Assembly (NCBI GenBank): GCA_029891385.1
Contig: CM057226.1
Location: forward strand, 13,509,225 to 13,573,224
Source: Erythroxylum novogranatense
Lineage: Eukaryota > Streptophyta > Magnoliopsida > Malpighiales > Erythroxylaceae
Length of the DNA: 64,000 nt
Direction of reading: 5' to 3'
A model generated the notes under the pieces. It ran no database searches. It was not told the DNA's origin and saw only the letters and a program-made list of their open reading frames with translations. Of the stretch, positions 36,585 through 46,369 are shown in pieces (position 1 is the stretch's first letter; each line of letters begins with the position of its first letter). The position numbers were made by a program, and so were the translations under genes.

Positions 36585-37289
36585 TGTTATTACGACATGT
36601 TTAATAGAATCATAAGTATTTTTATAATAAAGGAAATCATTTATATAGTCTTTGAATTGAGTAACTTAAATTATTTGATTTAGTCATATTATCACTAAAC
36701 TTACGTGAACTCTATAAGAACACAAATCCAACAATTATTACATTACTTGTGACAAAGTATAATGAAAATTACAATTACAAAATTAAATTATTTATTAATA
36801 TTTAATTATTATAAATAATAAGTAATCTAAAAAATGAAGATACAAAAATAAATACAATATTATTTAATATAAATTTGATGATTTAAACGTTAATATAATG
36901 TCCACATTAATGACAAATTATAAATTAATTGTAACATATTCAAATATTTAATAAACTAAAAATACATTAAAGTATTAAAGTGCCAAGGACATGTGTATAA
37001 TGGAGATGAAGGGGTTCATATGATTGTGGTTGTGATTCAAAAGAAATGAGTAATGAGTACCAAGTTAAAGTTAAAGTGAATGAGAATTTGATTTTTATGA
37101 GAGTAAATAATGCTAAAAATGAAATGGCGAGTAATTGAGTTATAAAATGAGAATGTGGATAAAATATAAAATTTGATAATATACCCGGGATTGTCAAGAA
37201 CATGCATTGTACATAGTCCGTATATACATTTGTGCATAAATAAATGCTTATAATTGTGCAAAGTTATTAATGTGTATGTGCAATGTGTC
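36131..37289. other. AT-rich DNA with a long trinucleotide microsatellite
   Basis: No gene was recognised. Overlapping small - strand frames at 36967-37261 lack domains. Confidence 0.45.
36517..36584. repeat. (ATT)n microsatellite, about 22 units
   Basis: An uninterrupted ATT/TAT repeat over about 68 bp. Confidence 0.95.
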
Positions 37290-38552
37290 TATTGCATAAT
37301 TTTGATTTGTAGGATAAACGTTCGCATTCAGACGTTTCCAAATCATAAAAGCTAATGTTAATACTAATCTGGAGCGTACTGTGAATAGACCTAGATGGTC
37401 TCATTTCATTGTTTGCTCTATTTTAAATTTTTGTATTGGTTAACTACTGAATGACTATATGAATGTGATTGATTGCGTTAGTTTTCGAACATGAGGTCCG
37501 ATGAATGTGATGTATGAATGAAATGTTGAAGTGCTCGTTGAATGTGAATTAGACGGAATAAGTGTTTTCTCGACTTAAGTGTTGAATGCCAGAATAAGGT
37601 CCGATGACAATATGAATGAGATGTGATAGTGAATATGATTGTGTGTTACTGAGCACTTTCAATCGATTGAATATTGTGATACATTTCATTACATAAATGC
37701 ATGAAGCATAATGACAGTTGTGACCAGAATAGCCACCGATCAGAGTTTAAAGCTCAACAAGTAAAAAAGAGCCTCGAGCTTAAAAGTGATTAAGAGCGTA
37801 AGGCTTACTATGTAAAATGAGTCCTATATCTCCCAAGCGGATAAGGGACAATTAGTAATGAGCTCGGTATCTAATAGATACGGCACAGTTTAGGCACTCG
37901 GTAACAACAAAATAACAAATAGAAAGTGAATCTCATATGCACTAGATACGCATAATATGAATGATTAAATTGTATTAAATGTGAAATGTAAAATGAAGTG
38001 AATGTGAATTATGTGTTATGCGACTGGTGAGCCATCGATGATGGTCACTCATTGAGTTCGCAAAACTCATCCAAAATTTACAAATATTTTTTAGGATTAG
38101 AAGAATACCTTGTTAGGAAAATAGGAGTATACCTCCTACATGCAAGTCAGGGATATAAGTCGAGATCAATTCACGTCTGTATTGTTTTTTTAATGCTAAA
38201 TTGTATATTCCACAAATTTTTGTATCGTATGTGTTTGAATAGTTCGATATGTAATAACTTTTGAAATTGGAAATGTTTTGTATTTGAATTTAAGCCCAAG
38301 TGACTAGTGAAATTTTGATGAGTTGTGTATTGGTTTTAACTTTGTGTTTGGAAATATTTTTGTATAAAATGGGTTCAAATTTGATTACTGATTTCTGCAT
38401 ACGCGTATGTGTATATTGTTTTTCAAAAGAATAAAAAAATTTGTACTGAGTTTTAGAGTGGTTGACTGTTCTAGCATGTCACCCTTGCGGGATTCGCACT
38501 CGGGCATCACTCAGGATGTCGGGTATGTGTCTCGAGAGGGTGGGGTGCTACA
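37290..38552 (-). mobile_element. Gypsy-type LTR fragment in reverse orientation
   Basis: The right edge reads GAGGGTGGGGTGCTACA (to 38552), i.e. TGTAGCACCCCACCC on the - strand, matching the TGTAACACCCC start at 60385. Other shared blocks in reverse orientation include CATCGATGATGGTCACTC (38033-38050) against the GTGAGAAACCATCATCGATG block near 60837, and TTGAGTTCGCAAAACTCATC (38053-38072) against GATGAGTTTTGCGAACTC-like sequence near 60817. The left limit is approximate. It abuts a + strand fragment of a related LTR at 38553. Confidence 0.55.
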
Positions 38553-38930
38553 TAATTAGACAACACTTCCTTTTAGAAAATTGTTCTCTAATGTCTTAAG
38601 TTTCTAATGACACCAAAATAATTCAATTTGGTTTAGTATTTTGAAAGTTATTCTCCAAATATTTTTGGACTATTCTTATTCTGAAATAGTACACTTTACT
38701 CAACTCCCATCTAGAAATTGAAATTCTTAAAGACTGAATTACAATTCAATTTCTTCCAAAAATCTCTAGCCATATGTCTCTAGTTTACTCCAAATCAAAA
38801 TTCATCTCATTTGGAAATCAACAGATTAAGATATAGCCGAAATACCAAAGCATATTCAGTGAAACCATACCAGTTATCGTATTCTAGTACTCCTCAACAC
38901 TTTTCATCCTAAAATTCATTAACCCCCATT
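38553..38930 (+). mobile_element. Fragment of the same LTR family as 28598-32393
   Basis: It is similar in order to about 30510-31040: an AGTTTCTAATGACACC block (cf. GGTTTCCAATGATACC), AATTTGGTTTAGTATT (cf. AATTTAGTTTAGTATT), and CAGATTAAGATATAG (cf. CAGATCAAGATATAA). It is interrupted on the left by the reverse-oriented LTR ending at 38552. Confidence 0.5.
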
Positions 38931-39289
38931 AAATAAATTAAGTTACAGTCATGCAACATAAACTCATAGTTGTGCAAGAGTCATGAGCGTGTAAAAAAAA
39001 CTCACCCCCGTGCACACCAACGAAATTAAATCACTGTCGTGAGACTCCAACGCATGGCTGTGCACACCAATTCAGTGGGTGAGCTGAAGGGGGAGAGGGT
39101 GGGAGAAAGAGTGGCGAGGCAGGAGTGGAGGAAGGGAGGGAAAGAACAGCTCACCAGAATCAAGCAAATTCTTCAAAACGAAGTGCAAGGGATTGCCTCT
39201 TGTTGCTACCACTATCGGAGGACTCCTGCTCTTTAAGAAATCTGAAAAACAATGGTTGAGAGTCTTTAATTGACTGAAAGTTGGTACAT
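38931..39289. other. Spacer, probably LTR-derived
   Basis: It contains repeated GTGCACACCAA phrases (about 39010 and 39060). The + strand open frame at 39039-39236 is low-complexity, Gly/Arg/Glu-rich and has no domain. Confidence 0.3.
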
Positions 39290-39480
39290 ATGAAAAGTAA
39301 CATTTTTTAAATGAAAAAGAATACTTTTAACAATTATTCATTAGACGATGCTTGAACAACAAAATTGACTAATTGTAGCTAATATCCTTCTCTTTTCGTC
39401 TATTCTAATCTTACTGCATGAAATGAACTGTCATTAATGAAGCCGTTATTTAACTAACTAAAAATGACATTTTAAAAAAT
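39290..39480 (+). repeat. Third, partial copy of the germin-like upstream sequence
   Basis: GAATACTTTTAA and ATTAGACGATGCTTGAAC (39341-39358) followed by CTAATTGTAGCTAATATCCTTC match the left copy at about 25578 and 26100-26160, but about 500 bp between those blocks are missing. No germin-like coding sequence follows. Confidence 0.6.
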
Positions 39481-39801
39481 ACAGAAAAAACTATAGAAGT
39501 AAAGACAAAGACATGTATACAAACATATTTCTATCATACATGTGAGAGAGAAAAGGAAATAATTAAAAAAGAAAACAACAAATGATATATATCAAGTGGC
39601 CTTTTCAGTTATCCAAGTGGACCAATCTTATGAACAGGGAGGAAAAGGTTTTAAGATGCGTATAATAGTGTTGAGATAAAAGTGGCTACATGTATGGAAG
39701 CAAGCCAAATCACTTTAAGGTTGCCTAGAGATACTACTATTTGTAAATAAGGGAATTATCTAATATGCGTATTTGAGGTCACGATAATCCTTCCCAATTT
39801 A

Positions 39802-40183
39802 GGCTATGTTTGGTTAAAAGTAAAGTTTTTAATAGAATAAAATAGAATTGAATGATTTATAATGGAATGAAACGTAAATAGATGTAATATTAACAAATTA
39901 TTGTTTGGGAAGGATGAAAGAGTTCATAATGTAATATAGTGAAATGTTAATTAGATGAACAGTTTATAATGTAATATAGTGTATTATTTTACATTCCATC
40001 CTAACCTTCCCCCTTTCCAAATTGGAGGTTTTCTATTTTTATTGTTTAGGATAGAATGAGATGTAATATGAAAACCTCCCATTTCATCCCATCCCATTCT
40101 ATTCCATTATAAAACCTCTAAAACAATGTAATAATATTACATTACATTCCATTTCATTATAAAACCTCTAACTAAAAATAGCC
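39802..40183. mobile_element. Tourist-like (PIF/Harbinger) MITE
   Basis: The left end is GGCTATGTTTGGTTAAAAG; the right end is CCTCTAACTAAAAATAGCC, the imperfect inverse. Flanking trinucleotides are TTA on both sides (39799-39801 and 40184-40186), the PIF/Harbinger TSD. It is 382 bp, AT-rich and non-coding. Confidence 0.75.
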
Positions 40184-40185
40184 TT

Positions 40186-40263
40186 AGTGTTATATTAGGA
40201 TTTATAATTCCATCTATAGAAAATAGTGTTATATTAGGATTTATAATTCCATCTATAGAAAAT
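40186..40263 (+). repeat. 39-bp tandem duplication beside the MITE
   Basis: The unit beginning AGTGTTATATTAGGATTTAT occurs twice in succession (40186-40224 and 40225-40263). A diverged third occurrence lies near 40340 (AGTGTTATGTAAGGATTTAT). Confidence 0.85.
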
Positions 40264-40449
40264 TTCACTTGTCATAGTATTGTGTTAAGATTTATAATTT
40301 TGTTGCCATATATTTTAGGAGATTCTTATTGATTTAATAGTGTTATGTAAGGATTTATAATTCCATTTCCCTTAAAAAATTCGAATGACCTATGTCTATA
40401 TATACAACACCTACTACTCATCACTAAACTTCTTTTCCATCAATCAAAG

Positions 40450-41109
40450 ATGGTTTCTTTGAGGAGGAGGAGAAGAAAGATGTTAACTATGGAAGATATT
40501 AAGGCAACAGGGATGACACAGAAAGGAGAGACAGAAAATTGCCATTTCCATAAATGAAGAGGAGTTTGTGCTCAACGCCAAAAAAAGGTTAAGACTGCCT
40601 CTGTTAAGACAAGCCCTACAGTAACAAGAAGGAAGATGATAAATGCGTGAAGCAAGAAAAAAGAAAAGTTGTTGCTCCAAACACTCCTCACTGATGAAGG
40701 AAAAGAACTACTCAACAAGTTGGACGAATTTGGAAAATTGAAGGCTATAAAAGCTAAAGTAATCAAACCATTGCAACTTAAGAAACTGCCCTCATAAACT
40801 TCAAATGTGGAACATCAAGAAATCAAATGGGAGAGGTAGCATTTCCTATATGTTGATGATAAAGTAGAACAATCTTATGGAGAATAATGCCTCAACATTG
40901 AAATTAGGCAATGTAATTCATGGTCATCCAAAAGGGTACCAAACAAACGCAAAATCTCGCTGTCCAAGAATAAGATCAAGTAATAAGCTGGACAAATTAC
41001 TTGGAGAAGAAGAACCATCATGTAGATGAAGATGAAGATAGACGAACATTGGAGACATGGATGGACCAATGGCGGACCTATTGGAACACGAGGATGATGA
41101 CATCGAATG
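40450..41109 (+). other. Possible decayed coding region, unidentified
   Basis: A TATA-like CTATATATACA (about 40397) precedes an ATG at 40450 whose frame (MVSLRRRRRKMLTMEDIK) stops after about 36 codons. Further coding-like pieces lie in other frames, such as LLTDEGKELLNKLDEFGKLK near 40690-40750. The composition suggests an old gene with frameshifts, but no family is recognised. Confidence 0.2.
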
Positions 41110-43138
41110 ATGCGGACAAAATTGTTAATTGCTTTGTAATTAGGTTTTCAATATGACAAAAATGACGTCATTTTTAGTGAACAAAACAAAGTCATTTTCA
41201 TAGCTAATAGGCTTCGAAAATATTTCCGTAGTCAAAATAACAATGCCGAAGAATGGAGTTTTAATACAATAGGCTATGATTTGGCGAAAATATAGCCAAA
41301 TGGCGATCTTTTGAAAATCGTCATTACAAGTTACCTTTGGTGATGATTTTCATAGTCGTCGCCAAAGGTTGACCCTTTGGCTACGATTTTAAAAATCATT
41401 GTCTAAGGGTGATCCTGCCAAAGGTTGATCCTTTGGCAACATTTTGCAAAATTGTCACCAAAGGTTGACCTAAAAAAAGATAGCCTTGTCAAATCTAAAT
41501 GCACCAAAAATTTAATTCTCCTCATGCTTTGAATATAATGAAAAATTACAAATTTCATATTAATCCTATTTGAAAATTTTGTGACATCATTTAAAATTGT
41601 CAAATTATATATTTTAAAAGAGAAAAATATAAATATAAATCTATCTAATATTAATTAATTTTGAGTTTATAGTTTTATAAAATTTTGAAATGTGATTGTT
41701 GTTAGATAAATTTATTTTTAGACTTAAAATCATTATGAATACTATTAAAATTGATTTTTACGAATCGATATTCAGTCACAAAATGATCAAGTGAAAGTTA
41801 ATAAATTTATAATGCTTGAATATGATGAATGAAGAGTTATTTTTGACAAATTTCTAGCTGCAAGTTTACAAGAATTAATTGTACATAAGAATGAAAAGTG
41901 TTAAATTTTCCTTATGTTTGGGCTTCTACATTAGCTACAAAAATAATTTTCTAGCTAAAGACATTTTGGCTATGAAAATATATTTGTAGCTAAAAAAAGA
42001 AGCACCACTACCACCACCACCAATAACAACACCTAGTATGAATCCTATCGACAAAAAAAGAAATACTAAATGTTTTTAATTGACATTATAGGATCTGAGA
42101 TTTTTAGCTACAATTTTGAAAGCATAGCCAAAATTGCAACTTCTAGCTACAATTTAGAAAAATGTAGCCAAAAGTGCTATTTAAAACATATTTAATTTAT
42201 TATTATTTTTTTGATGTTATACTTCAATTCCTAGTTTTGCTTTCTCTCTTAAATCATGACTTAAGCCATGTTTAATTTTTTTTGATGTTATACATTTTAG
42301 GACTATAATGTATTTGAGTTATGAATAGTTGAACTTGCCTAATTTTAATTAGATTGATGTTTTATTCAATTTTATTTGTATTATTTCATTTTATGACTAA
42401 TGTTTGTGCTTGCCAGATCAAGAATTACATGAATTATTATTCAATTCTAGACCAAAATAAATAACTGAAATATCATACTATTGTCATAAGATAGAGATAT
42501 TTATGAAATTGTATGTACTATTATGAATTTCTTAGTTTAATGAATTTTGTAAGTATTTCATAGTTATCACAAGGAGTAGTCGTTAATTGATTATACTAGA
42601 TGAGTCAAGTGAGATTAATCTTGGTGAAACCTGAAGTAATAGATTTGTTTAATATGACATTTTGTTTTTAATTATTTTAAAAATATTTTATTCAATTACT
42701 TCTTTTATTATTCAATTTTTTCAGTTATATTACTTTTTATAATTAATAAACACAATCCTTATAAGACAATACTCTTTACAATATTGTGTTATTTGTTTGA
42801 GATAACGTATACTTACATTAAAAAGTTTACAATAAGTTTTTGGCATTGTTATAAAAGACTTTTAGCTACGATTATGAAAAATGTAGCTAAAAATTTGACT
42901 TTAGCTATGATTTTCAAATCATTGCTAAAAAAAAGCTTATTCAATAGGTGACTTTGTTGTATTGTTTAGCTACAATTTTGAAAATTATCGCCAAAGCTTT
43001 TGGTGATGATTTTCAAAATCGTCACAAAACATTGACCTTTAATTACTTTTTTTTTTACCACGATTTGGAATTTGGCCAAAGATTGACCTTTAGCTGTGAT
43101 TTTCAAATCGTAGGCCAAAAGCTTATTTGTTATAGTAA
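41110..43138. mobile_element. CACTA-like non-autonomous element or remnant with subterminal repeats
   Basis: Both ends are packed with inverted and direct copies of a motif near TTTGGC(T/G)ACGATTTTgAAAATCGT-CCAAAGGTTGACC. The right edge, AAGCTTATTTGTTATAGTA (to about 43138), resembles a CACTA end of the TTGTTATAGTG type with the last base changed. No left TIR was found, so the element is truncated there or its end is decayed. The right edge lies exactly at the start of the right germin-like duplication. Confidence 0.55.
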
Positions 43139-43655
43139 CTAAACATTATAGTTTAAGACAAAATTTATCCAGTCATTGCTTTATTTTTGGTTATAGAATA
43201 AATACTTTAACACTTATTATTTATACATCTATTGATTAATTATAGTTGTTTTTGTCTTTCCTTTGTTTGCCTGGCTTTGTGGATATTTTAAAACTAATTT
43301 TTTCTAAATTGAAATATAATAATAAATCTAAATAAAAACAACAATACCATACAGATTAGAATTACAACAATAAACAATAATACCTTCTAATATAAATATT
43401 TAATCAAGCATTAAAATTTATGTTTAAATTTAATATATAGGGGGGCCATAATCGTAGATCTTTGAAACATATAAAATTTTACTAGTGCACTGTGGGAAAC
43501 AGTCGAAAAGAAGAAAATATTGAAGAGTTAAGATCATGCACATGCAACATCCCTTTACCTACTTGCTAGAATATAAGTTCACCTAATTTTTGTTCCGTCA
43601 AATCAAAAAAAGGAAAGGAAAGCCACCTTATTACTCATTAGACGATGCTTGAACC

Positions 43656-43866
43656 ACAAGGTTACCTAGTTGCAGCCAGTAATCTTCTATCCTTTCCTTC
43701 TTTTTAATCTTGTACGAACCGTGGTTACCTAATTGTAGCCAGCAATCTTCTCCTTTCCTTCATGGTTACCTTATTGTAGCCAGTAATTTTCTCCTTTCCT
43801 TCAATCTAATCTTGTACGAACTGTGGTTACCTAATTGGAGCTAGTAACCTTCTTTTCTCGTCCATT
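43656..43866 (+). repeat. Four-fold imperfect repeat upstream of the intact germin-like gene
   Basis: GTTACCTAATTGTAGCCAGTAATCTTCTCC-like units begin at 43661, 43724, 43765 and 43826. Spacings are 63, 41 and 61 bp: the long form adds a block ending CTTGTACGAAC. The left copy has only one unit (about 26127). Confidence 0.8.
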
Positions 43867-43927
43867 CTAAACTTGCTGCATGAAATTAACTGTAGTTAGT
43901 CAAGCCATCACGTAACTAACAAAAAAC

Positions 43928-44098
43928 GGAGTCCAGATCTTCTATCTAATATTATGATTTTTTATTGTGTTCAATAAATCTCAGTCATTCATTTATGTGG
44001 GTTCCGTATAAGTCTCGCGTAGGTCCCGTAAAATAAATGATTAAAATTCTGTGAGACAGAATAAGACAAAGTAATATTAGACAGAGAATCTTTTCTCC
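43928..44098. mobile_element. Short MITE-like element
   Basis: 171 bp bounded by imperfect inverted repeats: GGAGTCCAGATCTTCTATCT on the left and, on the reverse strand from the right, GGAGAAAAGATTCTCTGTCT; both continue with AATATTA. It is absent from the left duplication copy. The flanking AAAAAC/AAAC suggests a short A-rich TSD, but this is not certain. Confidence 0.55.
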
Positions 44099-44702
44099 AA
44101 ACAGAAAAAACAGTAGAACTCGAGATAAGGACATGTAAGGAAACAGAAAAACTATCATACATGTCAGTGATATCTCTATGGTACTTTTTTATAATTAAAA
44201 TTGATTAGCTGTAATAAGCTACGACCAGAATGAAGAGTATATACAGCTTGTTGATAAAGATGAGGGCGTAATTAACCTTCTTGTAAAACCTATTTGAATA
44301 AAGATGAGTGCATAATTAACCTTCTTGTAAAGCCAAAGCTGGCAAGTGTAAGAACGATGCATAGCTTGCCGATCATTTTGGAGAAGAGATCACAAAATTC
44401 TTCAGTTTCCAAATGAAATTGCATTGCATCTTGGGTTTTGAGAAGTTTTCAGCAATCTATTAAGAATTCAATTGATCAGTATTTGGTATGTGTCATCATC
44501 ATTCTACGTATGGCAGCTTCTGGTTAGAAACGATGAAGTCCATTAAACCCATTGTTTATTACTTTAGATCTCTATGCAATATAAATATGAGGAGGCCAAG
44601 GAACTAACTTGTAGAAAAAAAGTAATTGATTTAGTTGATAAATGTTATATCGCTTTTCAGTATGTTTGGTGGAGGAATTACGACAGAGACTAATACTCCA
44701 AG

Positions 44703-44721
44703 GCATGCATCATCTATAAAT
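44703..44721 (+). promoter_or_regulatory. Core promoter of the intact germin-like gene: RY motif and TATA box
   Basis: GCATGCAT (44703-44710), an RY/Sph-type element, lies just upstream of TATAAAT (44715-44721), 87 bp before the ATG. The left copy keeps the TATA box but not the RY motif. Confidence 0.55.
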
Positions 44722-44801
44722 ATTCTGTCCCATAATAGATTTCTCATCCCTCAACCAATAACAACTAAGCAAGCTCTCATGTTTTAGAGCAAAGCAAAAA
44801 G

Positions 44802-45615
44802 ATGAGAAGTGTTCATTTCGTTGCTGTAGCAATTCTCTTGACTTTGGCTTCTTCGCTGATCAATGCCTATGACCCCAGTCCCCTTCAGGACTACTGTGTA
44901 GCCATTAAGGAGTCCGATGGTACTTTGCTAGCTACATATTATGTTCCCTTTTCCCTAGTAGCATGCATTTGTTTTAAACCCTACTATATTATATGTAAAG
45001 TAACTGCCATTGTTATACCATTCTTTGTCACGGTTACTTATCATGAAACATATATTTCATGCAGTATTTCTGAATGGGAAGTTCTGCAAGGATCCAAAGC
45101 TCGTGAAGGCAGAAGATTTCTTCTTTTCAGGGCTCAACGTTCCAAGAAACACTGAGAACAATGTTGGATTAAATGTGACTCTGCTAAACGTGGATCAAAT
45201 ACCAGGTCTAAACACTCTTGGCATATCTCTGGCTCGTATAGATTATGCACCAAATGGTGGGTTAAACCCTCCACACACACACCCTCGTGGCACAGAAATC
45301 CTACTAGTCATGGAGGGCGAACTCTTTGTTGGTTTTGTCTCATCCAACCCAGATAATCGCTTTATATCCAAAGTCCTGAAAGCAGGAGATGTGTTTGTGT
45401 TTCCAATTGGACTCATTCACTTCCAGGTGAATATTGCTGAGACCAGTGCAGTTGCAATTGTTGGTTTGAGCAGCCAAAATCCTGGTGTCATTACAGTCGC
45501 AAATGCTGTCTTTGGGTCCAATCCTCCTGTCAAACCTGAAGTTCTCAGTAAGGCCTTCCAGTTGGACGAGAATGTTGTCATCACTCTCCAGAAGCTGTTT
45601 GAAGGGAAGAGTTGA
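44802..45615 (+). CDS. Germin-like protein, subfamily 1 (secreted cupin), two exons
   Basis: Exon 1 is 44802-44919 and exon 2 is 45065-45615, joined through a GT-AG intron of 145 bp, giving 222 aa, the usual length. Residues 1-22 ([20 protein letters not shown] plus NA) form a clear signal peptide. The mature protein starts [13 protein letters not shown]. The two conserved cysteines are in DYCVAI and GKFCKDP and should form the family disulphide. Metal-binding box 1 is [19 protein letters not shown] (two His and a Glu); box 2 is [16 protein letters not shown] (the third His). NVTLLN is a potential N-glycosylation site. Germin-like proteins are apoplastic, hexameric beta-barrel manganese proteins, some with superoxide dismutase activity; oxalate oxidase activity cannot be inferred. 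The ATG follows a TATA box at 44715. A dead paralogue lies 18 kb to the left. Confidence 0.95.
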
Positions 45616-46369
45616 GCTGATCCGTGGCAATCCACAATTGTACAATAATATGTGCTCAAACCCTCTTTGGCTTTGATTTGGGCACAAAGCAACAAAAGTT
45701 TTCTTGTATGGCATTGCTTATGTTGTTTTGAACAAGTTACTTGGAGTTTTGCTGTTTAAAATGCTAGAATATGCTTGAAAGAGACCTAAATTCAGGTTCC
45801 TGTCTAATTCTACACTAATATGGAAGTGCTAAGCTCAAGAATTCAAGTACATTATATGATTGAGAGAGTAAATTTCCCTAACTCGTAAAAAAAATGCAGG
45901 AAACGAGTAGTTCAAACTTATAGCAAAAAAGCATTTCTATGGATCTTTAGAGCAGTTGTATCACAGAAGAAGCTCCTGCTCCTTCCCAAATATCAGTCTC
46001 CTACTGGAAGCAGTCCAAATTGAGGTTGGCACTCGCATAAAAGATACATATAAGTGAATTATGGTCATTGCAAGAGATTCAAAGAAGCACCAAAAAGATT
46101 AAGATAACATTAGAAACCAAAATAAAAGCCTCTAATCCAAAGGAAGATCTGAGTTTTGGAGAACAAATAGAACTATATATCCAACCACTCCCATCACTAT
46201 AACGAGGGGATTATAATTGGTTTTGATGCCTCAGTTATCACTTTAGTAAGTCTACTTCTTTCTGATCAATTAATTCATTTACAATGCTTCGCTACAAGGC
46301 ATGCTAGCCCATTCTTAATATCAGTCACATATGCCTTCAATCTAAAATTCCAAAGAAACTGTCAATAAA
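45616..46369 (+). other. 3'UTR of the germin-like gene and spacer
   Basis: 3'UTR-like sequence matches the left duplication copy to about 45868. A short block TATGGTCATTGCAAGAGATT (46058-46077) recurs, slightly changed, near 55859. No gene was seen. Confidence 0.5.

Larger units (their letters stand above)
43141..45868 (+). repeat. Germin-like duplication, right copy
   Basis: It matches 25630-27910. It differs from the left copy by a four-fold repeat in the upstream region (43656-43866), a MITE-like insertion (43928-44098), and loss or shortening of other upstream parts. Downstream similarity ends shortly after AAGAATTCAAGTACATT (about 45853). Confidence 0.8.
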
